Shown: positions 1 to 7,933, counted from the stretch's first letter. The stretch is DNA of 14,163 nt from CAYVUI01 sp964454745 (GCA_964454745.1 CAYVUI010000113.1:1-14163), one strand, 5' to 3'. Made by a program: numbers and translations. The notes: generated by a model from the letters alone, not told the origin.

Positions 1-1
1 C

Positions 2-1195
2 ATCGGTGAGGCCGAGGACTGGCCTACGCTGCACGGTTCGACCGTGGAGGTGGAAACCCCGTATGACAACATTACGACAATTATGCACGAAGGTGCCAGC
101 GGCGGCGGGAAAAGCGAGATGCTCGAACAGCCGCACCGCTGCGAGGATGGGCGATTGCTGCTTGCACGCAATACCCTCACCGGGGAGGAACGGACCCTTT
201 CGATCAGCCAGAACTGCCGGCTGTACCCGGTGACCGACGATATGGCTATGTGCAAACCCGTACTTGATTCCGAGCAGGAATATCTCGAAGTTCAGGACGC
301 GGAAAAGGCATGGTTCGTCCGGGTCAATCATATCGAGAATATCGGCACCGATCCGCACCTTGAGACCCTGACGGTGCATCCGGCCAAGCCGCTGTTGTTT
401 ATGAACATCGATGCGGTGCCGGGTTCAACGGCCCTGATCTGGGAACATATTATGGATGAGCCGGGCAAACGCTGTCCGAATCCAAGGGTGATCCTTCCGC
501 GGGACGCGGTGCCCGATGTTATCAACGGCAAGGTGCAGGTCATGATTCGCAGTTTCGGCATTCGCACGCCCCCGTGTACGAAGGAGCACCCGACGTATGG
601 CATTGTCGGTTACCTGCACATTCTGCCGCCGGGCCTGGCGTGGCTGTGGCGGCTGGTCGCGCCGCGCGGACACGGCAACCCGAGTATCGTCGATACCGAG
701 GGGATGACCAGCGAGGGGGTTGGCTCGTACTGGCCGTTTGCAACCGGGCGGATCGTGGACCATGCGAACCTGCTGTTTCGCCAGATCATTTCGACTCATA
801 AGGTTCGCTATGCCCTGATTCCCAATCAGCATGTCGGTGCGTGGGAGACCAGCTTCATGCCGCAGTGGATCAGTCGGGAATACCTGGCACGCCGCGGGGC
901 GGCACCCTTCAGGCCCAATCAGCTCATCCCGGCACGCTGTCCGCTGCTCGGGTACGCTTTTGATTCGATCCAGGTCGAGGGGACGCAGATTCCGCACTGG
1001 CTGCTCCAGGTCGAGCTTCAACAGGAAGTGGGTACCGAAGGCTATGACAAGGGCGCGAAGATTCTGCAGGACTTTTTCGAGCGGGAACTTCAGAAATTCA
1101 TCCATCCGGACCTCGACCCACTGGCCAAAAAGATTATTGACTGCTGCCTGCAGAAAGGTTCCGTCGAGGATTATGAAAAACTGATCAAGCTGTGA
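2..1195 (+). CDS. DUF4914-type P-loop protein, 3' part (gene runs off the left edge)
   Basis: The frame is open from base 2 to the TGA at 1193-1195 (397 residues), so the true start lies left of the window; the GTG at 44 is only an internal codon. About 34 residues in, HEGASGGGKSEM is a Walker A-like P-loop (GxSGxGKS) resembling that of PEP carboxykinase-like ATPases. The following sequence, including CRLYPVTDDMAMCKP, an LFMNIDAVPGSTALIWEH stretch and FGIRTPPCT, resembles the family annotated as DUF4914, as far as I can recall it. Members of that family are roughly 600 residues, so this would be the C-terminal two thirds. Nucleotide binding follows from the P-loop; the reaction is unknown. 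Base composition is GC-rich like the other chromosomal genes here. The family name is from memory and carries most of the uncertainty; the reading frame does not. Confidence 0.65.
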   Translation: MGEAEDWPTLHGSTVEVETPYDNITTIMHEGASGGGKSEMLEQPHRCEDGRLLLARNTLTGEERTLSISQNCRLYPVTDDMAMCKPVLDSEQEYLEVQDAEKAWFVRVNHIENIGTDPHLETLTVHPAKPLLFMNIDAVPGSTALIWEHIMDEPGKRCPNPRVILPRDAVPDVINGKVQVMIRSFGIRTPPCTKEHPTYGIVGYLHILPPGLAWLWRLVAPRGHGNPSIVDTEGMTSEGVGSYWPFATGRIVDHANLLFRQIISTHKVRYALIPNQHVGAWETSFMPQWISREYLARRGAAPFRPNQLIPARCPLLGYAFDSIQVEGTQIPHWLLQVELQQEVGTEGYDKGAKILQDFFERELQKFIHPDLDPLAKKIIDCCLQKGSVEDYEKLIKL

Positions 1196-1493
1196 TATTG
1201 CTTTTTGCTGAAATTTGACATCCTGGGTGCTGTTTTTCGACATAATGACAAAAAATAGCCAATATAGTGGTATTTCAACAAAAATTACACCAAATCCCTG
1301 CCCTGAGCACAGCCGAAGGTTGTGCGAAGCTAACGGAAGAAACGCATGCCGATCAAAACACCCCCGGCCGAAGACCATAACCTCATTGAAATAGTTGATC
1401 GTTTGTCAAATCAAAGATGAGACCTTTGCGGTCTTTGCTTGAGAATATTAATCAAAATCAGCCTGACCTAAGGGGGCATCGCCCACCAAAAAC
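1196..1493. other. Intergenic region with no gene
   Basis: No convincing open frame on either strand. It contains one copy of the 20-bp direct repeat (1258-1277), a hairpin-forming stretch near 1308-1328 (GCACAGC with GTTGTGC around CGAAG) and a short hairpin AGACC-TTTGC-GGTCT near 1420-1436. The latter is followed only by a weak T-rich stretch, so I do not call it a terminator. The long minus-strand frame that crosses this region is mostly antisense to the P-loop gene and is not credited. Confidence 0.5.
1258..1277 (+). repeat. 20-bp direct repeat, left copy
   Basis: GCCAATATAGTGGTATTTCA occurs here and again, identically and in the same orientation, at 3335-3354. The core CCAATATAGTGG is a near-palindrome (CCA-N-TATA-N-TGG). 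The two copies bracket the AT-rich minus-strand gene island, so they could be insertion boundaries. They could equally be two copies of a binding site; the right copy lies just upstream of the DUF1638 fusion gene. Confidence 0.75.
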
Positions 1494-1925
1494 CTACTTA
1501 TTCATTATATTGCTATAAGCTACACATGCTCCAATTATTGCTGAGGCTCCACATACCCACCTTAGTATCTGTTCACCCCAAGTGTAGGTAATAACCTCGG
1601 ACATGTATAATAAGAAAACATGACTTCCTAATGTAAGTATCAATACAAGAAAAATAAGCGTCCCAAAACAAATTTTTATATTTGCTTTGGCAAAAAGTTT
1701 CTTTACTGTATAAATAGCCGTATACCCCCCTACGCCTGCAGCAAAAACTTCTTTTAATATGATTTCAATCAAATTATTGCCCTGTCCTCTTGCAATATCA
1801 AGTATTCGTAAAAACGCAAAAAATAAAAAATAAACGGCTAACCATACCAACAATGATAAAGTGACACCTAAAGCTGTTTGAACAGCAACTTTCATAGCAC
1901 TTTTTCTATCTGCATTCTGTGTCAT
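1494..1925 (-). CDS. Small hypothetical membrane protein, four predicted TM segments
   Basis: A 143-residue protein of no recognised family. Four hydrophobic stretches are visible: about residues 16-42, 56-76, 83-108 and 121-139, with basic residues (KKLFAKANIK) between the second and third. It looks like a small integral inner-membrane protein without obvious catalytic motifs. The ATG at 1925 lies inside the end of the upstream gene (20-nt overlap), and an AAGGA stretch sits a suitable distance upstream, so the two are probably translationally coupled. Codons are AT-rich, unlike the P-loop gene to the left and the DUF1638 fusion to the right, which suggests acquisition by transfer. Function cannot be inferred. 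Confidence 0.7.
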   Translation of the reverse strand: MTQNADRKSAMKVAVQTALGVTLSLLVWLAVYFLFFAFLRILDIARGQGNNLIEIILKEVFAAGVGGYTAIYTVKKLFAKANIKICFGTLIFLVLILTLGSHVFLLYMSEVITYTWGEQILRWVCGASAIIGACVAYSNIMNK

Positions 1926-2391
1926 CTACACTGCTCTTTTCCTTCAGTTTGTTTTCGGCTTTGAATAATGTTCCTAGCTGTATTCTCCCAAAAAGAAAAA
2001 AAAGGCTTGTTCCAATATAAAGTAAAAATGAGACAAGAACTCTTAGAAATGTGGGTTTTTTAACAAGGCAAAATGCACTACAAATCCAGCTTATCAATAA
2101 TGCATATGCTGTATGAGCAAAAAATTGACCGAAATACAAATAAAATTCCTGCAAATACTGGAATTGTTGCATCTTATCTTGATTGAGCTCACAAACATTT
2201 TCATCCATTGTGCACTGACCAATATTAGCACCCCAAAGCAAAAATCTTATAAGCTCATAAATCATAACAAAAGGACTATACAAAAGCTGATATATAAAAC
2301 GTTGATTATGCCACGGAGCTTCCCTTACGGTTTTACCATTACTATTCTCAAGACAAGCTAACACTGCCCAATTCAAACCATGGATTACCAT
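1906..2391 (-). CDS. Hypothetical membrane protein, about three TM segments
   Basis: A 161-residue frame with hydrophobic segments at about 36-54, 90-108 and 113-135, and a polar Cys/Gln-rich section (QCTMDENVCELNQDKMQQFQ) between the first two. No family recognised. The ATG at 2391 overlaps the stop of the beta-helix frame by 7 nt (ATGGTAA pattern), a typical arrangement for coupled translation, and the end overlaps the next gene by 20 nt. The first 30 residues (MVIHGLNWAVLACLEN...) look less protein-like than the rest, so the real start could be internal or the upstream junction may be rearranged. With the following gene it forms a minus-strand pair of small membrane proteins that probably act together. 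Confidence 0.6.
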   Translation of the reverse strand: MVIHGLNWAVLACLENSNGKTVREAPWHNQRFIYQLLYSPFVMIYELIRFLLWGANIGQCTMDENVCELNQDKMQQFQYLQEFYLYFGQFFAHTAYALLISWICSAFCLVKKPTFLRVLVSFLLYIGTSLFFLFGRIQLGTLFKAENKLKEKSSVDDTECR

Positions 2392-2984
2392 ACCCGTGGC
2401 CGTGGATAAGAATAAAAATATTGTAGCTTTATAAGGACTTGCAATGGTATATGAATACCTCTCGAAGATCGAAATATAGTATTATTGATAATACTTACCT
2501 CAAAATTGAAGTGTGGATTAGAAACGTTTATTCCATATTGGCTTCCTCTTATTATATTATTGTATATTTTGCATCCTCCCTCAACGATATGAATTCCGTT
2601 TCCACTTGTTACGATTATGTTTTTTCTTACTACTGGAGATGCATAACGTATTACAACGCCATCTTCAATTTGAAAACCCTGTATGATCGAATTGTTGCTT
2701 TCACCAAACTGAAATGTCACAGAGCCATTGATAAATGTAGATTTTACTACATTCATATCATCGGGATCAATGCTTGTTATTAAAACTTCTTTGCCGTTAA
2801 AATCAATACTTCCTGAATATTCACCCGGCTGAACAATGATAGTGTCTCCATCCGATGAATAATCTATAGCCCCATAAATTGAACTAAAATCCGCCGGTCC
2901 ATCATCATCGACGGTGATAATTTCGCCCAAAACGTGACCACACAAAAAGCATGCCACTGCGATTAGAATACATACCACCCTCAT
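2385..2984 (-). CDS. Secreted right-handed beta-helix (pectate lyase-like) protein, probably truncated
   Basis: Residues 1-20 (MRVVCILIAVACFLCGHVLG) form a signal peptide. The mature part begins EIITVDDDGPADFSSIYGAI and continues DGDTIIVQPGEYSG, the standard N-terminus of parallel beta-helix proteins common in planctomycetes. Later rungs show the repeating pattern (NSIIQGFQI, VVIRYASPVVRKNIIV, GNGIHIVEGGCKIYNNII, YGINVSNP). The protein should be exported; a role in binding or cleaving polysaccharide is typical of the fold but not shown, and no catalytic residues are evident. After SSRGIHI (about residue 180) the sequence becomes PLQVLIKLQYFYSYPRPRVW, which does not fit a beta-helix, and 199 residues is short for this class. 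A frameshift or deletion near 2440 is likely. An AGGAAGG ribosome binding site precedes the ATG. Confidence 0.75.
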   Translation of the reverse strand: MRVVCILIAVACFLCGHVLGEIITVDDDGPADFSSIYGAIDYSSDGDTIIVQPGEYSGSIDFNGKEVLITSIDPDDMNVVKSTFINGSVTFQFGESNNSIIQGFQIEDGVVIRYASPVVRKNIIVTSGNGIHIVEGGCKIYNNIIRGSQYGINVSNPHFNFEVSIINNTIFRSSRGIHIPLQVLIKLQYFYSYPRPRVW

Positions 2985-3382
2985 GTTTATCCCTTCCTAA
3001 ATACAGTTATTTACCAGCGCACACGCCGCACGGCCGTTTTATCTCTGCTGTGCCTGCGTCCGTGTCCCTTCGGGAACAAGTCACTCCCTGATTTCAGCCC
3101 CTATCTTACCCGTATTCATAAAATAATACAACAAATTTTTTCATCCATTAGATTCTATCGCCCAAGCCGAAGACTCGTAAAGACCAATAAACAACAGCCT
3201 CGGTCGAATACTGATTCCTTGATGTTATGTCCCTTGAACAACATCGTCAAGTCGCAGCCAGAACTCAAAACGCAAAATTCCGCCCAATCACTATTTCAAT
3301 AAATACCCCTGTTTGGGGCAAAATTGCATATTTTGCCAATATAGTGGTATTTCAGGGGTGTGAATTCAGCTAAAATGCCCCC
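2985..3382. other. Intergenic region between divergent genes
   Basis: This 398-base gap separates the minus-strand beta-helix gene from the plus-strand DUF1638 fusion. I see no coding frame. About 3015-3085 is unusually GC-rich for its surroundings and, on the minus strand, would form part of the 5' leader of the beta-helix gene. It can fold locally (TCCC-GAA-GGGA near 3065-3075, and GCACA pairing with TGTGC across 3020-3053). The right copy of the 20-bp repeat is at 3335-3354. No clear promoter for the DUF1638 gene could be placed. Confidence 0.5.
3335..3354 (+). repeat. 20-bp direct repeat, right copy
   Basis: Identical to 1258-1277. It ends 28 bases before the ATG of the DUF1638 fusion gene, where an operator could also sit. 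Confidence 0.75.
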
Positions 3383-6196
3383 ATGAATCAGGATCGAGAC
3401 AACAAAGTTGCTATAATCGCCTGCGGTGTACTGGCCCCGGATATCCGCCATGTGGCCGAGCAGATCGGCATGACCGCCGAGATGGTCTTCCTCAAGGGCG
3501 GCCTCCATGACGAGCCCAACAAGCTCCGCGCCGCGCTGCAGGAAAAGATCGACGAACTTTCCGCGGAGGATACATACCAGCGGATCATTATCGGCTACGG
3601 TATCTGCGGACGCGGTACGATCGGGATTGCCGCGCGGAATACGCCGTTGGTCATCCCCCGTGTGCACGATTGTATCGCGCTGCTGCTCGGCTCCGACGCG
3701 GAGTACAAAAAGCAGTTCCGCAGCTATCCCGGCACGTACTACATCTCGCCCGGCTGGATGATCGAGAAGGTTCAGCCCGCCAGCCAGGATGAGAAAATTT
3801 CCGCCTGGGATGCCATGCGGGACATGGACCAGCTCGAAAAAACACACGGGCCCGAAAAGGCACAGCATGTCACGGATTTTCTCAATAGCTGGAAGAAGAA
3901 TTACCAGCGGGCCGCTTACATCAACAGCCCCGGCAAGAACCAGAAACACGCCTGCGACCACGCAAAGCAGATGGCCGACCAGTTCGGCTGGCTCTTCGAG
4001 GAGCTGCCCGGCTCGTCGCGTATGTTTGTCAAAATGCTCACCGCCGCTGAATCGGATGCGGATTTGCTCGTTGTGCCGCCGCATTGTGTGACGGAATACG
4101 ATCCGCTCGAAGAGAAGCTCAATGCCCTGCTCGAATCGGAAAAATCGAGCCGGTGGCTCCGCGACCAAAAGCGGGTGTTCGAGCAGGAAAGCCCGGACGA
4201 AAAGCCTGTGACCATCGGCCTGGGCATCGACGCCGGCGGGACATTTACCGATGTGGTGATTTACGATTTTCACACGAAATCGGTGGTTGAATCGGCCAAG
4301 GCCCTGACCACGCCGTGGGATTTCGGCCAGGGCATCGAGGCGGCCCTGGTCCAGCTTAGCGACGAGAATCGGCGAAGAGTCGAGCTTGTCGGCATTTCCA
4401 CGACGCTGGCGACCAACGCGATTGTGGAAGGGCGGGGGCAAAATGTCGGCCTGCTGGTGATGCCGCCGTATGGTCTGTATGATCCGGCCCAGTTTGACCA
4501 TAATCCCAAGGCCCTGATCGAGGGGCGGATGGACATCGACGGCCGCGAGATCGCCCCGATTGATCCCGGACAGGTGATCGAAGCCGCGGACCGGATGATC
4601 CAAAAGGGCGGCGTCCGGGCGTTTGCGGTCTCGGGCTTTGCGTCTACCGTCAACCTGGCTCATGAGCTTGAGGTCAAGAAGATCCTGCGTGAACATACGC
4701 AAATGCCGGTTACGTGCGGACACGAACTGTCCGAAATGTTAAACTTCAAAACGCGGGCCACCACCGCGGTGCTCAATACCCGGATTATCCCGATTCTAGA
4801 GAACTTTTTGGACCGGATGGCGAAAACGCTCGGAAAGCTGGATATTCAGGCCCCGATTATGGTCGTCAAGGGCGACGGCACGCTGATGAGCCTGAGCGTC
4901 GCACTGGAGCGACCGGTCGAGACGATCCTGTCCGGCCCGGCGGCAAGTGCGGCGGGAGCCAGGGCCCTTACCAACCTGGAAAACGCGCTCGTCGTGGACA
5001 TCGGCGGAACGACGACAGACACGGCCGCACTGCGAAACGGCGCCGTAAGAACCTGCCCGACAGGCACTTCCGTTGGCGGGTTCCACACCCACGTTCAGGC
5101 ACTGGACATGCGGACCAAAGGCCTGGGCGGCGACAGCCTGCTTGCATTATTCCGCGGAGTGCTTGCCATCGGCCCCGGCCGCGTGGTGCCGGCCTGCTCG
5201 GCGGCGAGCAAATACCCCGGGTATCACCACGCCCAGCAGTGGATTAAGACCCGGCTGGACCATTATTATGCCGATTCGCGGGCGATGCAGATTGCCTGCC
5301 TTTCCCAGCATACCGAGCCGGCGGACCTGACCGGGCGGGATCGGGCGATCATCGAGGCCCTGAAGGAGCGGCCGCGGTCGCTGGATGAGCTGGCACATCT
5401 GACCGGGGCGGAGACGTATACCCTGTTGGGGTTAAAGAACTTACGCGACCATAACCTGATCGAGATTTCCGGGCCGACGCTGACTGATTTGCTGCATGTG
5501 CGGGGGGATTTTTGCAAGTGGGATCTCGATGCGGCGATGACAGCGTGCGGTATAAATGCAACATTGTCGCACTTTGAGCTGGATAAGTTTGTCGAGTTTG
5601 CGATTGAGCGTTTCCAACAGGCACTCTGTGAGGAACTTTTGAAAAAACTTCTCGATGAGTATATTGACCCGGATGCTATCGAGGACGAGGATGCAGCGGA
5701 CAAGCTGATCCAGTTGTGGCTTAAACCCCCGGCAATAAAGGACATAGCGGTTCGCTTCACCGCATCGATCCCGGTGATCGGCATCGGGGCACCGGTAGGG
5801 CATGTGCTGCCGGATTCCGTCAAACGCCTGGAAACGGATGTGATTATCCCGCCGTTTGCCGAGGTTGCCAACGCCCTCGGTGCGGTGTGTACGCAGGTTT
5901 GCATCCAGCGGCACCTTCGGATTCGGCCCGACGAGGACAAGGGCTTTGTGATCGAAGGCCTTGCGGGGCAAGTGTTTAGCGATTTTGAAGATGCGAGCGA
6001 GTTTGCCCATGAGCGGCTGGTCGAGCAGGTGAAAAGCGATGCGATGCGGTCGGGCACTTCGTGCAGCACGCTTGAAATGGTGACCAACGATGATGTAATT
6101 ACAACAGCCAGGGGTACGGATTTGTTCCTGGGCAGGACGGTGACGGCAAAAGTAACAGGCCGGCCGGACCTGAACCTGTTAAAAAAATTGTCCTGA
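3383..6196 (+). CDS. DUF1638 - hydantoinase/oxoprolinase fusion protein
   Basis: This 937-residue protein has two recognisable parts. Residues about 8-230 are a DUF1638 domain, with IIACGVL (Cys14), GYGICGRGTIG (Cys75), PRVHDCIALLLGS (Cys97) and the YYISPGWM motif at 119-126. From about 279 an ASKHA-fold hydantoinase/oxoprolinase region follows: GIDAGGTFTD (281-290) is the N-terminal phosphate loop and VVDIGGTTTD (537-546) the second one, in the hydantoinase A domain. Near 652-712 a stretch resembles a winged helix (RSLDELAHLTGA...LRDHNLIEI). In anaerobes and methanogens DUF1638 and such ASKHA proteins often sit near corrinoid methyltransferases, so ATP-driven activation of a corrinoid protein or handling of a small methylated compound is plausible. 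That is inference; no methyltransferase lies in the window. The ATG at 3383 lacks a clear ribosome binding site. Hydantoinase or 5-oxoprolinase activity itself should not be assumed. Confidence 0.85.
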   Translation: MNQDRDNKVAIIACGVLAPDIRHVAEQIGMTAEMVFLKGGLHDEPNKLRAALQEKIDELSAEDTYQRIIIGYGICGRGTIGIAARNTPLVIPRVHDCIALLLGSDAEYKKQFRSYPGTYYISPGWMIEKVQPASQDEKISAWDAMRDMDQLEKTHGPEKAQHVTDFLNSWKKNYQRAAYINSPGKNQKHACDHAKQMADQFGWLFEELPGSSRMFVKMLTAAESDADLLVVPPHCVTEYDPLEEKLNALLESEKSSRWLRDQKRVFEQESPDEKPVTIGLGIDAGGTFTDVVIYDFHTKSVVESAKALTTPWDFGQGIEAALVQLSDENRRRVELVGISTTLATNAIVEGRGQNVGLLVMPPYGLYDPAQFDHNPKALIEGRMDIDGREIAPIDPGQVIEAADRMIQKGGVRAFAVSGFASTVNLAHELEVKKILREHTQMPVTCGHELSEMLNFKTRATTAVLNTRIIPILENFLDRMAKTLGKLDIQAPIMVVKGDGTLMSLSVALERPVETILSGPAASAAGARALTNLENALVVDIGGTTTDTAALRNGAVRTCPTGTSVGGFHTHVQALDMRTKGLGGDSLLALFRGVLAIGPGRVVPACSAASKYPGYHHAQQWIKTRLDHYYADSRAMQIACLSQHTEPADLTGRDRAIIEALKERPRSLDELAHLTGAETYTLLGLKNLRDHNLIEISGPTLTDLLHVRGDFCKWDLDAAMTACGINATLSHFELDKFVEFAIERFQQALCEELLKKLLDEYIDPDAIEDEDAADKLIQLWLKPPAIKDIAVRFTASIPVIGIGAPVGHVLPDSVKRLETDVIIPPFAEVANALGAVCTQVCIQRHLRIRPDEDKGFVIEGLAGQVFSDFEDASEFAHERLVEQVKSDAMRSGTSCSTLEMVTNDDVITTARGTDLFLGRTVTAKVTGRPDLNLLKKLS

Positions 6197-6371
6197 ATTT
6201 CACAAAGAGAAAAAATATTCAATGGATGCTATTATATCCTATCATTTTATATACATTTATAAATTATTAGTTTTTGGCTCAAAACCCCAGTTATTTGCTA
6301 TGGTACAGGTGGGAAAAAGTCCACAAAATCGCCCTTTTTCAAAATTCTTACAATTTTCTCACATTTTCCCA

Positions 6372-6400
6372 TTGACAGAATCTGACACTTTCAGTAATAT
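6372..6400 (+). promoter_or_regulatory. Sigma70-type promoter for candidate small RNA
   Basis: TTGACA (6372-6377, perfect -35), 17-bp spacer, TAATAT (6395-6400). The expected start point, about 6407, coincides with the first base of the inverted repeat that follows, which strengthens both calls. Confidence 0.5.
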
Positions 6401-6406
6401 ATAACC

Positions 6407-6520
6407 AAATGGCCGGGTACAGGCTTCCTTGTGTCACCTGTCCCACCTTTTATATTCCTCCTCAAAATGTTCCTCCTCAATTTGGGGTGACGCGAGGGTA
6501 ACCGGCCATTTCTTTTTTTT
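6407..6520 (+). ncRNA. Candidate structured small RNA with its own terminator
   Basis: AAATGGCCGG (6407-6416) is perfectly complementary to CCGGCCATTT (6502-6511), which is followed by a T tract (TTTCTTTTTTTT, 6509-6520), so the 3' arm and T tract look like an intrinsic terminator closing the whole molecule. Inside, GTGTCACC (6431-6438) pairs with GGTGACGC (6486-6493) with one G-U pair. The apical part holds a tandem TTCCTCCTCAA (6455-6465 and 6470-6480, period 15), a pyrimidine stretch that could pair with a GAGG-type ribosome binding site. A promoter is placed to start exactly at its 5' end. It does not match 6S, SRP, tmRNA or RNase P RNA as I know them. It could instead be a DNA-level inverted repeat such as a mobile-element remnant. 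Confidence 0.45.
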
Positions 6521-6625
6521 GCGCCTTAAAATAGTAGACTATTGGTGTCTATATTTAAGCCCTTTCCTGCTTTTTTCCGCCAAAATCCTGCATATCAGTA
6601 TATCCGTGCTTTTTATTGGTTGACT

Positions 6626-6654
6626 TTGAAGTTGAATAATAAAGGTGATACACT
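6626..6654 (+). promoter_or_regulatory. Possible promoter P1 of the AAA ATPase gene
   Basis: TTGAAG (6626-6631), 17-bp spacer, TACACT (6649-6654) preceded by TGA, which makes an extended -10. It would give a leader of roughly 70 nt before the ATG at 6733. Confidence 0.4.
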
Positions 6655-6695
6655 GTCTATAAATATCCGTATCTTGTGAAAATCTAAAGTTGAAC

Positions 6696-6723
6696 TTGAG
6701 ATTTGCACAAGCCGATATATAAT
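6696..6723 (+). promoter_or_regulatory. Possible promoter P2 of the AAA ATPase gene
   Basis: TTGAGA (6696-6701), 16-bp spacer, perfect TATAAT (6718-6723). The start point would fall around 6730, almost at the ATG at 6733, giving a leaderless or near-leaderless message. The upstream TTG at 6703 lies inside this promoter, which argues against it as the start codon. Confidence 0.4.
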
Positions 6724-6732
6724 AAGAAGAAT

Positions 6733-7896
6733 ATGATAGCGAGAGATTTATATGAAGAACTGGTGACTTGTGCTCGGGAATATCCCGCTGTGACGATACT
6801 GGGTCCGCGCCAATCCGGCAAAACCACCCTGGCACAAATGGCATTTCCGATGAAGCCCTATTGTTCGCTGGAGGATCCGGACATGCGGCTTCTTGCGAAA
6901 AATGATCCGAGGGGATTGCTTGGTAATTACCCGGACGGAGTTGTCTTCGATGAGATTCAGCGTGTGCCGGAACTGTTGAGCTATTTGCAGGGGATGATTG
7001 ACGAAAACCAAAAGCCGGGACGGTTTATTCTTACCGGCAGCCATCAGCCGATGGTGCAGCAGGCGATTACGCAGTCACTGGCGGGGCGAACAGCGGTGCT
7101 GGAACTTTTGCCATTTTCGCTCAATGAAATCAGCCGCTATAAGCGGCCAAAAGCTTCTACGTACCAGTTGATCCTGGATGGATTCTATCCACGCCTGCAT
7201 GAGAATCGGCTGCGTCCGGGGCGGTTTTACGGTTCCTACCTTGCGACATATATTGAACGCGATGTGCGGGCGATGGTGAACCTGAAAGACTTGACTCCGT
7301 TTAACGAATTTCTGCGGCTGGTCGCGGGGCGGACGGGTCAGCTTGTGAATTATACTTCGCTGGCCAATGATGTGGGGGTAAGCTCGACGACGATCAAGAA
7401 CTGGATATCGGTGCTTAAGGCTTCGTACCTGCTTTTTGAGCTGCCGCCGTGGTTTCGCAATATCCGTAAGCGCGTGGTGAAGTCCGCGAAATTATACTTT
7501 ACGGATGTGGGGCTTGCGGCGTGGCTGCTTGGCCTGGAAACCGCGGAACAGGTCCAGCGGGATCCGCTGCGGGGGGCACTGTACGAAAACCTGATGGTTT
7601 TGGAGGCGGCCAAGCGGATTCTGAACCGGGGGCAAAAGCCGCAGCTTTATTTTTACCGGGATACGCACGGCAGCGAGGTGGATTTGCTGGCTGTGCAGGG
7701 ACGGGCGTTTACAGCCGTGGAGATCAAATCGGCAAAGACGTTCCAGGAGGATTTTATCAAGGGGATCGAGCGTTTTCGTGAGAGCCTCGGCGGGGATGAA
7801 AGCGTGCAGGGCGCTGTGTGGTACGATGGCGATGTGCAAATGACTTACCAGGGTACCCGGGTATCGAATCCGCTTTTGCATGGGATGGATATATAG
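6733..7896 (+). CDS. AAA ATPase with DUF4143 C-terminal domain
   Basis: From the ATG at 6733 the protein has 387 residues. GPRQSGKTT (24-32) is Walker A and VVFDEIQRVPELL (from 70) is Walker B; ILTGSHQ follows as sensor 1. The second half is a DUF4143 region: YLATYIERDVRAMVNLKDLTPFNEFL, the winged-helix part with VNYTSLANDVGVSSTTIKNWISVL, then YFTDVGLAAWLLGL. Near the C-terminus GSEVDLL...AVEIKSAK (Glu315, Asp317, Glu330, Lys332) matches the E-x-D...E-x-K pattern of PD-(D/E)XK nuclease-like folds seen in this family. Length is normal for the family. Its biological role is unsettled; members are scattered, frequently duplicated and mobile. It lies 136 bases before the tracrRNA terminator but has no established role in CRISPR immunity. 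A longer TTG start at 6703 is possible but less likely. Confidence 0.85.
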   Translation: MIARDLYEELVTCAREYPAVTILGPRQSGKTTLAQMAFPMKPYCSLEDPDMRLLAKNDPRGLLGNYPDGVVFDEIQRVPELLSYLQGMIDENQKPGRFILTGSHQPMVQQAITQSLAGRTAVLELLPFSLNEISRYKRPKASTYQLILDGFYPRLHENRLRPGRFYGSYLATYIERDVRAMVNLKDLTPFNEFLRLVAGRTGQLVNYTSLANDVGVSSTTIKNWISVLKASYLLFELPPWFRNIRKRVVKSAKLYFTDVGLAAWLLGLETAEQVQRDPLRGALYENLMVLEAAKRILNRGQKPQLYFYRDTHGSEVDLLAVQGRAFTAVEIKSAKTFQEDFIKGIERFRESLGGDESVQGAVWYDGDVQMTYQGTRVSNPLLHGMDI

Positions 7897-7933
7897 CCGT
7901 GAATTTACTGGGCACAAAAATCTTCCTTTTCCC

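Larger units (their letters stand above)
6197..6732. other. AT-rich intergenic region
   Basis: These 536 bases between the DUF1638 fusion and the ATPase gene hold no credible gene. The short frames present have no ribosome binding site and no family resemblance. Supported content is the promoter and candidate small RNA at 6372-6520 and two promoter-like sites upstream of the ATPase gene. Confidence 0.6.

Noticed and set aside
425..1378. 317-codon minus-strand open frame
   Set aside because: It is antisense to the P-loop gene for most of its length, with low-complexity His/Arg-rich residues typical of the antisense of GC-rich codons, and no recognisable family.
3296..4723. 475-codon minus-strand open frame
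   Set aside because: It lies opposite the clearly identified DUF1638 fusion; its length comes from GC-rich third positions and the translation is Arg/His/Asp-rich with no domain.
5266..6222. 318-codon minus-strand open frame
   Set aside because: Antisense to the hydantoinase region; Ser/Arg-rich shadow translation.
6407..6520. SRP, 6S or guanidine-II type RNA
   Set aside because: None of the conserved motifs of those RNAs as I know them are present.
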